Assembly: GCF_001440395.1 (NCBI RefSeq)
Contig: NZ_LLXZ01000171.1
Span: 344 to 51,823, forward strand
Direction of reading: 5' to 3'
Length of the DNA stretch: 51,480 nt
Origin: Bradyrhizobium jicamae
GTDB taxonomy: Bacteria > Pseudomonadota > Alphaproteobacteria > Rhizobiales > Xanthobacteraceae
Positions 1-8,369 of the stretch are shown piece after piece. The notes below the pieces were generated by a model. The model ran no database searches. It worked only from the letters and a program-made list of their open reading frames with translations, and was not told the DNA's origin. The position numbers were made by a program, and so were the translations under genes. Positions within the stretch are counted from its first letter, which is position 1; each line of letters opens with the position of its first letter.

Positions 1-248
1 CATGTCAGCTCCCTTGGTTACTCAGCGCTGGCCCTTCCGGCAGCGTTACGTCAGCCCTCTTGTCTCTTGTTAACAGGTGATCTCCGGCACCCAGGCACCT
101 CCATTTGTCGTTGTAATGCAAGGATAAGCCAAATCTGCCGCTCTGTGATGTCCAGTTTGTGCCAAAAGTTTTTGGAGTCAGCGCTATCTGGCTGTCATTT
201 CCTGACTTTGAGGCAATTGCGCTGATATGTCTCTTCTCATACTCAGTC

Positions 249-349
249 GTCATCGCCCGGCTTGACCGGGCGACCCGGTATTCCAGAGACGTCAATGATT
301 GAACCGATAAGCCGCGGCGTACTGGATCCCCGCATGCGCGGGGACGACA
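249..349. repeat. Interspersed palindromic repeat, family C (copy 1)
   Basis: The left end has CGTCATCGCCCGGCTTGACC and the right end has CCCCGCATGCGCGGGGACGA, both self-complementary hairpins joined by an AT-richer middle. A decayed copy with the same GCCGCGGCGTAC core lies at 17920-18012. This is the style of short mobile-like palindromes common in Bradyrhizobium intergenic space. It has no coding potential. The first ~250 bases of the window show no supportable gene. Confidence 0.6.
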
Positions 350-378
350 GTCGGGTGTTGCGTCGCTATCTCTCCGCA

Positions 379-457
379 CCATTGCGAGCGGAGTGAAGCA
401 ATCCACTGTCACCTCATGCTTGGAAAGATGGATTGCTTCGCTCCGCTCGCAATGACG
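379..457. repeat. Interspersed palindromic repeat, family B (copy 1)
   Basis: Outer arms CCATTGCGAGCGGAGTGAAG and CTTCGCTCCGCTCGCAATGA are inverted copies of one another around a ~30 base centre. A better preserved copy is at 46606-46683. Family C and family B copies sit back to back here, with no gene in the first 500 bases. Confidence 0.7.
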
Positions 458-519
458 CTGAGAGGCCGCGGCGCATAAACACCACATGCGGGCCCAGCAT
501 GACGCCAAAAAACAGAAAA

Positions 520-540
520 CGGCGGGGAATTACCCCGCCG
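520..540 (-). terminator. Intrinsic terminator of the 569-1138 gene
   Basis: An 8 bp perfect GC stem (CGGCGGGG / CCCCGCCG) with a five-base loop is followed on the minus strand by a T-rich run (GTTTTCTGTTTTTT). It begins about 30 bases after the stop codon of the minus-strand gene at 569-1138, so it most likely ends that transcript. Confidence 0.7.
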
Positions 541-568
541 CCTTGAAACCGATCATCACGGAATGAAC

Positions 569-1138
569 CTACAGCATTCCCATATCCAGCATGCCCGGCA
601 ATTGCGCCAGCGGCAGCGCGGCGACGCCGACGAGCGTGGCGACCAGCGCTGCGAGGCGGCGGTTGCTGTGGCGCTTGCCGCGCATCTGGCTGGCGATCCA
701 TTGCAACACCTGGGTGTCGATATTGGCGGCCTTGGTCGGCGCCCAACTCTCGATATCTGTATCGGGCGACAGCGCGACCGTGCGCGGCGGCACCGGCAGG
801 CCGGACTCGGAGGCCGCATGGTGGGCTACCGCCTTGGCCAGCAGATCGTCGAAACGGCCGTCGTCGGTACGCTCGGCGGCGGCGTCGCTGATTTCGAACA
901 GCGCCTCGATCTCGGCGCGGCTCACCGGCTGATGCTCGACCGCGCTCACGGTCAGGATGCGCGCGCACCAGGCGGCGTCATCGGCGTCGAGCGCGCGGGA
1001 AAAATGGATGCGGCCCTTGGTCGTGGGGCCCTCGCCGGTGATCACGCCGTCGCGCACGATGGTGAGCGCATGAGCGGCCGCCTTGCGGCAGGATGGTTCA
1101 AGGGATGGTTCAGCGGCTACAGCCGTCACGGCAGACAT
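569..1138 (-). CDS. Hypothetical protein with C-terminal membrane segment
   Basis: I do not recognise a named family. The ATG at 1138 (MSAVTAV) gives 189 residues; an upstream ATG at 1165 is possible. The middle (about residues 30-130) is soluble and rich in Asp, Ala and Glu. It carries a DAAWCARILTV stretch and a later PPRTVALSPDTDIESW stretch. The C-terminal ~25 residues (RRLAALVATLVGVAALPLAQ) are a single hydrophobic helix, so it may be tail-anchored in the inner membrane. The gene is monocistronic, with its own terminator at 520-540. The codon pattern fits a real high-GC gene. Confidence 0.7.
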   Translation of the reverse strand: MSAVTAVAAEPSLEPSCRKAAAHALTIVRDGVITGEGPTTKGRIHFSRALDADDAAWCARILTVSAVEHQPVSRAEIEALFEISDAAAERTDDGRFDDLLAKAVAHHAASESGLPVPPRTVALSPDTDIESWAPTKAANIDTQVLQWIASQMRGKRHSNRRLAALVATLVGVAALPLAQLPGMLDMGML

Positions 1139-1521
1139 AGTTTCACTTCTCAATTTCAATTCCACACCAGCATTTCCATGCCGGGCATGAACGGGCGGTT
1201 AACGATTCGAAACTGGCATTTCGAGATTTTTACATGGTTGCCAATTGGTCGCTGTGAGGTCGGTCACGGTTCAGCGAAAGCACCCTCGGGTGCAAAGCGG
1301 CCCGGCGTGATGCGGGCGATAAACGGCAATATCGGGGCAGGCAAGGCAGAAAAGTGGATCAGCTTTGGAAACATCGAGGTCAAACAAACAAAATGGCTCG
1401 GAAATCTGACCGGGCCCGTTCAAATACGGGCGAGTTCTTGTCGTCGCAGCGGCGCGGACCACAAGAAGATGCTACGAGTTCCACCCTTGCGGAGAAGGAT
1501 CTCACCTTTTGCGCGAAGCTG

Positions 1522-1550
1522 TTCACTTAACCCGTTCACGGTCCTATAAT
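1522..1550 (+). promoter_or_regulatory. Sigma-70-like promoter of the peroxiredoxin gene
   Basis: A perfect TATAAT -10 box lies at 1545-1550, with TTCACT 17 bases upstream at 1522-1527. This is about 45 bases before the peroxiredoxin ATG and in the right orientation. A perfect -10 box is unusual in this GC-rich sequence. The region 1139-1521 shows no gene. Confidence 0.55.
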
Positions 1551-1596
1551 CTTAAAGACAAATTCCCCTGTAAGTTGAATAACATGAGGTGAAACC

Positions 1597-2256
1597 ATGG
1601 CACTCCAGATTGGCGCAACCGCCCCCGATTTCGAAGCCCAGACCACGGAAGGGAAAGTCAAATTCCACGACTGGATCGGCAACAGCTGGGCGCTTTTGTT
1701 CTCGCACCCGAAGGACTTCACGCCGGTTTGCACCACCGAACTCGGCGCTCTCGCGAAGTTGAAGCCTGAATTCGACAAGCGCGGCGTCAAGCTGATGGGC
1801 CTGAGCGTCGATCCCGTCGACCGGCACGCCAAGTGGTCGGAGGACATCCAGGAGACGCAGGGCGCGGCGCCGAACTACCCGATGATCGGCGACATCGATT
1901 TCAACGTCTCCAAGCTCTACGACATGCTGCCGGCCTCGACCTCGGGCGATCCGCTGACGCGCACGCCCGCCGACAACCAGACGGTCCGCAACGTCTTCAT
2001 CATCGGACCGGACAAGAAGATCAAGCTGGTGCTGGTCTATCCGATGACCACGGGCCGCAATTTCGCGGAAATCCTCCGCGTGATCGACTCCCTGCAGATG
2101 ACGGCCAAGCATCGCGTCGCGACGCCGGCCGACTGGAAACAGGGCGAGGACGTCATCATCGCCGGCTCGGTGTCCGACGACGAGGCGAAGACGATCTATC
2201 CGGCCGGCTGGAAGGCGCCGAAGCCCTACATCCGGATCGTGCCGCAACCTAAATGA
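1597..2256 (+). CDS. 1-Cys peroxiredoxin (Prx6 family)
   Basis: Cytosolic thiol peroxidase that reduces hydrogen peroxide and alkyl hydroperoxides. Thioredoxin-fold start (IGATAPDFEAQTTEGKVKF), then the peroxidatic motif HPKDFTPVCTTE with Cys45, then the conserved Arg region TVRNVFIIGPDKKIKLVLVY. The long C-terminal extension (residues ~165-219, including DWKQGEDVIIAGSVSDDEA and a PKPYIRIVPQP end) is typical of the Prx6/1-Cys subfamily. At 219 residues it has the expected length. An AGGTGAA ribosome site precedes the ATG and a good promoter lies at 1522-1550. The gene stands alone. Confidence 0.95.
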   Translation: MALQIGATAPDFEAQTTEGKVKFHDWIGNSWALLFSHPKDFTPVCTTELGALAKLKPEFDKRGVKLMGLSVDPVDRHAKWSEDIQETQGAAPNYPMIGDIDFNVSKLYDMLPASTSGDPLTRTPADNQTVRNVFIIGPDKKIKLVLVYPMTTGRNFAEILRVIDSLQMTAKHRVATPADWKQGEDVIIAGSVSDDEAKTIYPAGWKAPKPYIRIVPQPK

Positions 2257-2268
2257 CGAAGAGCGCTT

Positions 2269-2358
2269 CGTAGGGTGGGCAAAGGCGCACTTGCGCCGTG
2301 CCCACCATCAAGAGCGACGCAAGGAGCGGTGGGCACGCTGCGCTTTGCCCACCCTACG
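2269..2358. repeat. Interspersed palindromic repeat, family A (copy 1, intact)
   Basis: A perfect 16 bp terminal inverted repeat (CGTAGGGTGGGCAAAG at 2269-2284 and its complement at 2343-2358) encloses internal GTGCCCACC/GGTGGGCAC arms. Related copies are at 30821-30900, 31390-31425 and 33494-33568. It fills the gap between the convergent peroxiredoxin and DUF2177 genes, and its right end supplies the DUF2177 stop codon. It may also act as a bidirectional terminator. Confidence 0.8.
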
Positions 2359-2755
2359 TTTTCGTCCCCACCCAATCCGCCACGAGCAATCCGGCGGTCG
2401 ACGCGACCGCCGTCACCGTCGCCCCCCACGCGACATCCACGATCGCCACCGGCCAGCTCCAGTGCTTGAGCAGCGCCAGCGACGTCAGGTCGAAGGTCGC
2501 GTAGCAGAAGAAGCCGAACAGCGCGCCGTAGAGCAGCGTCGATTGCCACGACACCCCCGCCCCGCCGCTGACGAAGATCACGGTCCCCGCCACGTAGAGC
2601 AGATAGAACAGCACGGCCGGCACGAGCTTGATCTCGCCCAGCATGTTGCCGACCTGCGACGTGAAAAAATCCTTCGCGACGACGCCAAGGAACAGAAAAT
2701 CGAGGGGCACGATGACGAACAGCGTCACCAGATAGAGCACGGCGTATCGGTTCAC
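2354..2755 (-). CDS. DUF2177 family integral membrane protein
   Basis: A 133-residue protein with four predicted membrane helices: about residues 4-25, 46-63, 72-93 and 103-125. Sequence runs such as YLVTLFVIVPLDFLFLGVVA and YGALFGFFCYATFDLTSLAL fit the DUF2177 family, whose function is unknown. The start is GTG at 2755, supported by GGAGG about seven bases upstream. The last codon and the stop (TAG at 2354-2356) lie in or beside the family A repeat, so insertion of the repeat probably set the C-terminus. Confidence 0.85.
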   Translation of the reverse strand: MNRYAVLYLVTLFVIVPLDFLFLGVVAKDFFTSQVGNMLGEIKLVPAVLFYLLYVAGTVIFVSGGAGVSWQSTLLYGALFGFFCYATFDLTSLALLKHWSWPVAIVDVAWGATVTAVASTAGLLVADWVGTKT

Positions 2756-2862
2756 GGGAAGCCTCCAGCCCGTCAGCGAGGGGCAATCATTCGCAGTATA
2801 GGCAAACTACGAATGTGGAGGCTTCAGGTTTCAGCGGCGGCATGATGCGCCGCCGCAACTCC

Positions 2863-4599
2863 TCAGGCGGCGCGGACGCGGTCGAGGAATTTTTCGACCT
2901 CGGCCTTCAGGTGCAGGCTCTCGCTCGACAGGTTCTGGGCGGAGGCAAACATCCGGCTCGACGTCTCGCCGGTCTCGTCCGCACCTTGCGCGGCGTTGCG
3001 GATATTGGCGGCGACGTCAGCCGTGCCGCTGGCGGCGGCGCGAACGCTCTGCGCGATGTTCTGGGTCGCGCCGCGCTGCTGCTCGACCGCCGCCGAGATC
3101 GAGGTGGCGATATCGCTGATGCGCTCGATGGTCTGGCCGATCGCCTTGATGGCGCTGACAGACTCTTCGGTCGCAAGCTGCATGCTGCCGATCTGGCTGG
3201 AGATCTCCTCGGTCGCCTTCGCGGTCTGGCCGGCGAGGCTCTTGACCTCCTGTGCCACCACGGCAAAGCCGCGGCCGGCATCGCCCGCCCGCGCCGCCTC
3301 GATGGTGGCGTTGAGCGCCAGAAGGTTGGTCTGCTCGGCAATCGAGGTGATCAGTTTCACGACGTCGCCGATCCGGGCGCCGGCTTCGGACAATTCGTTG
3401 ATGCGCTGGTCGGTGGCGGTGGCCTGCTTGACGGCGTCCGCCGCGATCCCGTTCGATTCCTGGACCCGGCGGGTGATTTCGGCGATCGAGCTGGAGAGCT
3501 CGTCGGAGGCAGCAGCCGCGGTGCGGACGTGCTCGGAGGCGGTTTCGGACGCGCCGGCCGACTTGCCGGACAGGCTTGCGGTGGTCCGCGCGGTGTCGGT
3601 GAGCTGGCGCGCGACGCGTTCGAACTCGCCGGAGGAGTTCAGCACCTTGTCGACGATGCCGCCGACGCTGGTCTGGAATTCCTCGACGAAGCCGCGCAGT
3701 TCGGCTTTGCGCTGCTCGGCCGAGGCCACAGCGGCCGCAGCCTGTTCGTCGCGCATGCGCCGGCGCTCGAGCGAGTTGCTCCTGAAGACCGCAAGCGTCC
3801 GCGCAATCTCGCCGATCTCGTCCATCCGGTCGTCGCAGTCGATTTCGACATCGGCCTTGCCGTTGGCGATGGCCGTGAGCGAGGCCGTGACCGAGGTCAG
3901 TGGCTTGGTAATCCGGCGCACCAGCACCATGGTCAGCAGCATCACCAGCAGCGCGGCGATGCCGGCGGCGATCGCCATGTTCTGAATGGCGTGCGACAGC
4001 ATGGTCTCGTAGTGCGCCATCGGAATACCGACGTAAAGAAGCCCGACCACCTTTCCGGCCGCATTCATGATCGGGTAGTAGGCCGTCATGAAGGTCTTGC
4101 CGAACAACGTCGCCGGTCCCTTGTAGGCCTCGCCACGGCGAACCACCGCCTGTCCCGGGTGATCGGGGGCGAGCTGGGTGCCGACGGCGCGATCGCCGTT
4201 CTCCTTCTTCACATTGGTGGTGCGGCGGACGAACTGGTTGCTCGCCTCGTCATAGACAAACAGCGTCGCGTTGCCGCCGGTATAGCCGACCGCGCGATCG
4301 ACGATCGCGTGGTCCTTGAACTCGGGCATCTTGGGAATTTCAGCGCGGACGACGGCCCCGTCCCTGATGGTGATCTTGGCATCGCCGTAGGTCTCGGCAA
4401 ACGCCAGACCCAGCGTGCGCAGGTTGATCTCGATGTCGCGCAGCGCGCGGTCGCCGAACTCTGATGTCAGAGACCAATGGGCTGCGCCAACCACCAACCC
4501 GGTGTTGACCGCGATCAGAAGGATGGCGGAGATGACAGCCTTGGTGCCGAGGCGCAGCTTGAGCGCCGGCAGAAACTTTCCAATGGAACGCGTGGTCAT
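2863..4599 (-). CDS. Methyl-accepting chemotaxis protein with periplasmic Cache domain
   Basis: Chemoreceptor signalling to CheA/CheW. From the ATG at 4599 (MTTRSIGKF; a longer start at 4665 is less likely) it has 578 residues. A membrane helix lies near 19-40. A periplasmic single-Cache-like domain at about 45-205 carries RAEIPKMPEFKDHAIVDRA and ATLFGKTFMTAYYPIM. A second membrane helix lies near 210-232. A HAMP follows to about 290 (RRITKPLTSVTASLTAIANG). The cytoplasmic coiled coil contains the highly conserved tip EQTNLLALNATIEAARAGDA followed by GRGFAVVAQEVKSLA. There is no CheB/CheR pentapeptide at the C-terminus. No che genes are adjacent, so it is an orphan receptor. The ligand is unknown. 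Confidence 0.95.
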   Translation of the reverse strand: MTTRSIGKFLPALKLRLGTKAVISAILLIAVNTGLVVGAAHWSLTSEFGDRALRDIEINLRTLGLAFAETYGDAKITIRDGAVVRAEIPKMPEFKDHAIVDRAVGYTGGNATLFVYDEASNQFVRRTTNVKKENGDRAVGTQLAPDHPGQAVVRRGEAYKGPATLFGKTFMTAYYPIMNAAGKVVGLLYVGIPMAHYETMLSHAIQNMAIAAGIAALLVMLLTMVLVRRITKPLTSVTASLTAIANGKADVEIDCDDRMDEIGEIARTLAVFRSNSLERRRMRDEQAAAAVASAEQRKAELRGFVEEFQTSVGGIVDKVLNSSGEFERVARQLTDTARTTASLSGKSAGASETASEHVRTAAAASDELSSSIAEITRRVQESNGIAADAVKQATATDQRINELSEAGARIGDVVKLITSIAEQTNLLALNATIEAARAGDAGRGFAVVAQEVKSLAGQTAKATEEISSQIGSMQLATEESVSAIKAIGQTIERISDIATSISAAVEQQRGATQNIAQSVRAAASGTADVAANIRNAAQGADETGETSSRMFASAQNLSSESLHLKAEVEKFLDRVRAA

Positions 4600-4730
4600 A
4601 ACGAGAAATCCCCCAAAATCGGGCCCAATCTGCCTCGTTTTGCTTACGATCGCCTTAATGGGCACAACTCAGGGAAAATACTGCGGTCGTCATTGAAATT
4701 TATGCGTGCGCGTTGGCAGCGCCTTCTACT

Positions 4731-5630
4731 TCAAACTGAGCGCCGGTTGACCAGCAGCACCGCCGCAGCACAGGCCACCATGCCGACGATCGAGACCGCA
4801 TCCAGCCGTTCGCCGAACAGCACATAGGCCATAAGCGACGTCACGGCCGGTACCAGGTAGAACAGGCTCGCTACCGAAGTCGCGGCCGAGCGACGGATCA
4901 GCCAATACAGCAGGCCGATCGATCCGATCGACAACACCACCGCAAGCCAGGCCAGCGCCAGGATGAACTCGGTGGTCCAGTGCACCACATTGGTCTCGAA
5001 CAGCCAGGCGCCGAGGCCGAAGAAAATCGTCACCGCGACGTATTGCACGAGATTGCCGGAGCGCCAGTCGATCGCACTGCAGTAACGGCGCTGGTAGAGC
5101 GTGCCGAGCGTGATGCTGACCAGCGAAACGGCCGAGGCGAGCCATCCCCAACCGGCCTCGCCGCTCATCGGCCGGTCGTGCAGGATCAGCACGACGCCGG
5201 CGAGCCCGAGCAGCAATCCGCCCCATTGCACCGGCGTGACCCGTTCGCCGAGCCAGCGGCTTGCCAATGTCGAGGTCAGGATCGGCTGCAGCCCCGGAAT
5301 CAGGGCCGAGAGCCCAGCCGGGATCGAATGCGCGATCGCGATCGCCGTGCCGCCGAGATAGATGCCGTGCACCAGAATGCCGGCGACAGCGCTGTGCGCG
5401 ATACCGATGCGGTCCGGCCAGCGCGGTCGTGCCACCGCCACGATGATCGCCATCAGTCCGACCACGAACGCCATGCGGATCGCGAGATAGGTCAGCGGCT
5501 CGGCGCTGTTCAGCACATATTTGGTGCCGATGAAGCCGGTGCTCCACAGCACGACAAAGATCGCGGGCGCCGCACGAGCGGCAATTTTTTCGAAGTCGCC
5601 GGACATTTGCCGACCCTGTTGCCCGATCAT
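4731..5630 (-). CDS. EamA/DMT-family transporter
   Basis: An inner-membrane transporter of the drug/metabolite superfamily, 299 residues with about ten hydrophobic helices forming two EamA repeats (roughly residues 20-150 and 165-295). Typical features are FVVLWSTGFIGTKYVLNSAE in repeat one, the PGLQPILTSTLASRWLGERV loop, and SVASLFYLVPAVTSLMAYVL with FGERLD in repeat two. ATGs at 5630 and 5606 are both possible. The substrate cannot be told from sequence. It is transcribed away from the formaldehyde dehydrogenase gene, with about 90 bases of shared upstream region. Confidence 0.9.
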   Translation of the reverse strand: MIGQQGRQMSGDFEKIAARAAPAIFVVLWSTGFIGTKYVLNSAEPLTYLAIRMAFVVGLMAIIVAVARPRWPDRIGIAHSAVAGILVHGIYLGGTAIAIAHSIPAGLSALIPGLQPILTSTLASRWLGERVTPVQWGGLLLGLAGVVLILHDRPMSGEAGWGWLASAVSLVSITLGTLYQRRYCSAIDWRSGNLVQYVAVTIFFGLGAWLFETNVVHWTTEFILALAWLAVVLSIGSIGLLYWLIRRSAATSVASLFYLVPAVTSLMAYVLFGERLDAVSIVGMVACAAAVLLVNRRSV

Positions 5631-5722
5631 GTGCTATGCGGCAAGGACCGATCGCGCAGGGTGACCTGCGCGATTTCACATATTGAAGCCTGTCAATTCG
5701 AAGATTTTGAACGAGGAATGCC

Positions 5723-6850
5723 ATGGATGTTCGCGCCGCCGTCGCGATTGCCGCTGGAAAGCCGCTGGAAGTAACGACTGTTCAGCTCGAGGGACCGCGC
5801 GAGGGTGAAGTGCTGGTCGAGATCAAGGCCACCGGCGTCTGCCACACCGACGAGTTCACGCTCTCCGGCGCCGATCCGGAAGGGCTGTTTCCGGCGATCC
5901 TCGGCCACGAGGGCGCTGGTATCGTGGTCGATATCGGCAAGGGCGTCACCAGCGTGAAGAAGGGCGATCACGTCATCCCGCTGTACACGCCGGAATGCCG
6001 GCAGTGCCCGTCCTGCCTGTCGCGCAAGACCAATCTCTGCACCGCGATCCGCGCCACGCAAGGCCAGGGCCTGATGCCCGACGGCACCTCGCGCTTCTCG
6101 ATCGGCGGCAAGCCTGTTCATCACTACATGGGCACGTCGACGTTTGCGAACTACACCGTGCTGCCGGAAATCGCGGTCGCGAAAATCCGCGAGGACGCGC
6201 CGTTCGACAAGGTCTGCTACATCGGCTGCGGCGTCACGACCGGCATCGGCGCGGTCATCAATACCGCGAAGGTCGAGCAAGGCGCCAAGGCAATCGTGTT
6301 CGGCCTCGGCGGCATCGGGCTCAACGTGCTGCAGGGCCTGCGGCTCGCCGGCGCCGACATGATCATCGGCGTCGACATCAACAACGACCGCAAGGCGTGG
6401 GGCGAGCGCTTCGGCATGACGCACTTCGTCAACCCGAAGGACCTCGGCAAGGATCTGGTCCCTCACCTCGTCGACATGACGAAATCAGGCGCGGACCAGA
6501 TCGGCGGCGCCGACTACACGTTCGACTGCACCGGCAACGTCACCGTCATGCGCCAGGCGCTGGAAGCCTGCCACCGCGGCTGGGGCCAGTCGATCGTCAT
6601 CGGCGTGGCGCCGGCGGGCGCCGAGATTGCGACCCGCCCGTTCCAGCTCGTCACCGGCCGCGTATGGAAAGGCACCGCCTTCGGCGGCGCGCGGGGCCGC
6701 ACCGACGTGCCGAAGATCGTCGACTGGTACATGCAGGGCAAGATCCAGATCGACCCCATGATCACGCATGTGATGCCGCTGGCCGAGATCAACAACGCGT
6801 TCGAGCTGATGAAGCGCGGCGAGTCGATCCGTGGCGTGGTGACGTTCTAG
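5723..6850 (+). CDS. frmA: S-(hydroxymethyl)glutathione dehydrogenase / class III alcohol dehydrogenase
   Basis: Cytosolic NAD-dependent oxidation of S-hydroxymethylglutathione, the formaldehyde detoxification step; it can also act as S-nitrosoglutathione reductase. The catalytic zinc ligands are Cys40 (GVCHTDEF), His62 (GHEGAG) and Cys169 (YIGCGVTTG). The structural zinc cysteines are 92, 95, 98 and 106 (CRQCPSC...C). The Rossmann motif GLGGIG is at 194-199. The length of 375 is standard. The ATG is preceded by GAGGAA. No S-formylglutathione hydrolase or gfa gene is adjacent, so the next pathway enzyme must lie elsewhere. Confidence 0.96.
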   Translation: MDVRAAVAIAAGKPLEVTTVQLEGPREGEVLVEIKATGVCHTDEFTLSGADPEGLFPAILGHEGAGIVVDIGKGVTSVKKGDHVIPLYTPECRQCPSCLSRKTNLCTAIRATQGQGLMPDGTSRFSIGGKPVHHYMGTSTFANYTVLPEIAVAKIREDAPFDKVCYIGCGVTTGIGAVINTAKVEQGAKAIVFGLGGIGLNVLQGLRLAGADMIIGVDINNDRKAWGERFGMTHFVNPKDLGKDLVPHLVDMTKSGADQIGGADYTFDCTGNVTVMRQALEACHRGWGQSIVIGVAPAGAEIATRPFQLVTGRVWKGTAFGGARGRTDVPKIVDWYMQGKIQIDPMITHVMPLAEINNAFELMKRGESIRGVVTF

Positions 6851-6865
6851 GGCGAGGTCTTGTAT

Positions 6866-6902
6866 CCCGGATGCAGTGCGAGTGCCCGCACCGCGTCCGG
6901 GG
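6866..6902. repeat. Short inverted repeat between convergent genes
   Basis: CCCGGATGC near the left end and GCGTCCGGG near the right end form an imperfect hairpin. It sits in the 57-base gap between the stops of frmA and the convergent gene at 6908-7354, and probably serves both as a terminator. It resembles the core of another common rhizobial palindrome, but no long T-run follows. Confidence 0.4.
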
Positions 6903-6907
6903 CGCGA

Positions 6908-7354
6908 TCACCACTCTTCCGGACAGGGATCGACGATCCTCCAGAGCTCTTTGCCGTTCTTGATCTTCTTCATCTCGGTGGTGAGCCCACCATTCCTGCG
7001 GATCCAGTCCTTCACCGTTTCCGGATAATAGGACATCAGGTCCGACGTCCCCTCCGCACTGGTGACCTTGATGCCGAAGGTGAAGGCCTTGTCGTAATAG
7101 GCCTGGTGGAAACCGACGCTCGCCTTCGGCGTTACGCAGATCTTGTTCATCGGCACGATGCCGAACACCAGCGTACAGGCCGAGTTGCAGATGCCGTCGA
7201 TGATGACGCGCTCCTTGCGCTCGCGGATGCGCTTGTACTTGGTCTTGTACTCCTCGACATATCCGCCATGGTCGCGCGTAATATGCAGGTCGGCGCGCGC
7301 CGGGCTCGCGACCAGGACCGAGAGGAGCAGCAGGGCAAGGGACGTGATGCGCAT
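6908..7354 (-). CDS. Secreted hypothetical protein (ClpP/COG3904-like fold suspected)
   Basis: With the ATG that begins MRITSLALLLLSVLVASPARA it has 148 residues, with a clear Sec signal peptide cleaved near ARA-DL. The mature part contains VIIDGICNSACTLVFGIVP. The SACT stretch resembles the Ser-Ala region of predicted periplasmic ClpP-like proteins (COG3904), followed by VGFHQAYYDKAFTFG, where a His could be catalytic. That similarity is recalled and not tested. Two mature-part cysteines (CNSAC) and others could form disulfides. Longer upstream starts lack a signal peptide and are unlikely. Function unknown. Confidence 0.75.
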   Translation of the reverse strand: MRITSLALLLLSVLVASPARADLHITRDHGGYVEEYKTKYKRIRERKERVIIDGICNSACTLVFGIVPMNKICVTPKASVGFHQAYYDKAFTFGIKVTSAEGTSDLMSYYPETVKDWIRRNGGLTTEMKKIKNGKELWRIVDPCPEEW

Positions 7355-7688
7355 GGATCGATCAGGAACCGGATTGCCTTTGTCAGACGCGGAAATAAGT
7401 CGGCCCGTCAAGCAAGACCGGACAGAACTCTGGCCGGACTGTGTTGGGAAAGCGTTAAGCATCCCTTGAGGCCAAAAATAGGCGCGCCAAGCTGGTTTTC
7501 CGCGGCTATTCTACCCGCCTCTCCTGGAACTAGGGGCCAGAGGAGCCATGATTGCAGGGGTATCAGCCTCGATCGAATCAGAACTTAAGCTTCTATCTCT
7601 TTGTTTTGACGTGATTTCTTCCGATGAACCACTTATCCGCTCAGATCCAGTCGCTACCGTTTCCAGTGAGACCTCCGGAGAATCGAAA

Positions 7689-7949
7689 ATGACCAAAGCG
7701 AAGTTCATCGTGGCCGCCGCCCTCCTCGCTACCGCGGTCCTGGCCCCAAACCTGGCCGACGCCCGCCATAATCGGCATCATCATTTGTACAATTGGGGCC
7801 TGCCCTACCCGATCAGCTATCTCCACAATTACGGGCCCGGCCCGCAACCCGGCACCTTCGCCTATTACGACGGCCCCTCCACCGTCCTCTGCCGCCAGAG
7901 CGCCGCCGCCTATCTCGGCCAGGACCGCCGGCGGCATCCCTGTTACTAA
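7689..7949 (+). CDS. Small secreted hypothetical protein
   Basis: 86 residues. The ATG at 7689 has GGAG upstream and starts a Sec signal peptide (KFIVAAALLATAVLAPNLADA). The mature peptide is His-, Tyr- and Pro-rich (RHNRHHHLYNWGLPYPISYL) and contains two cysteines near the C-terminus (VLCRQS...HPCY). His-rich secreted peptides of this kind are common in Bradyrhizobium and of unknown function; metal binding is a guess. Upstream, about 7588-7660, is a decayed stretch resembling a common alphaproteobacterial repeat (CTTTGTTTTGACG). Confidence 0.75.
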   Translation: MTKAKFIVAAALLATAVLAPNLADARHNRHHHLYNWGLPYPISYLHNYGPGPQPGTFAYYDGPSTVLCRQSAAAYLGQDRRRHPCY

Positions 7950-8000
7950 GCCGCGTCGCGGCTGGCTCTATCAGGCCAAGTCTGATACGAGCCAGCGCAG

Positions 8001-8077
8001 GCGCTCGTAGCTCAGCTGGATAGAGCATCGGATTTCGATTCCGAGGGTCGGGAGTTCGAATCTCTCCGAGCGCGCCA
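8001..8077 (+). tRNA. tRNA-Arg (anticodon TCG)
   Basis: The cloverleaf folds with no gaps. The acceptor is GCGCTCG/CGAGCGC, with discriminator G and encoded CCA. The D arm is GCTCAGCTGGATAGAGC. The anticodon stem TCGGA/TCCGA has loop TTTCGAT, giving anticodon TCG. The T arm is CGGGAGTTCGAATCTCTCC... with the invariant TTCGAATC. It reads CGA codons. A decayed fragment resembling its 3' half occurs at about 15555-15607. Confidence 0.96.
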
Positions 8078-8369
8078 TTTCTGACAAAACAGTTTGACCC
8101 TCGTTGTTGCAGGTCGACATGGATGCCGATGAATCCGTCGGCTGGGGCGACTCCTTCAAACGTTAGCGACCGGCGGTCCACCGCATCGACGCCTTGGTTA
8201 GCGCCATGGACGGCAGCACGGTCCTCTCCGTAGTGTCCAACAAAACCCGGTGAGCGCACAGTTCCATCCGCAACCTTCGCGCGCGGCATCACGCTAGCAC
8301 GAGCAAGCAGTCTCATGGTTCCGCCGGTGAGACAGTCCGTCCAAGTCATATCTTCTGACAATCGAAGGG
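8078..8369. other. Intergenic region after the tRNA; possible gene remnant
   Basis: No intact gene with a ribosome site is visible. About 85 codons are open on the minus strand (roughly 8349-8095), reading like decayed protein (GFVGHYGEDRAAVHGANQGV ... PADGFIGIHVDLQ), but I cannot name a parent family. The position just downstream of a tRNA would suit an old integration scar, but no attachment repeat or integrase is seen. Confidence 0.3.

Noticed and set aside
5..508. Minus-strand frame at the window start
   Set aside because: It is made of repeats B and C and has the tell-tale ERSEAIHL and CFTPLAM strings from repeat translation.
2815..4464. Long plus-strand open frame opposite the chemoreceptor gene
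   Set aside because: High GC gives long antisense frames. The minus strand carries clear MCP motifs, while the plus frame is Arg/Gly/Ala-rich with no domain.
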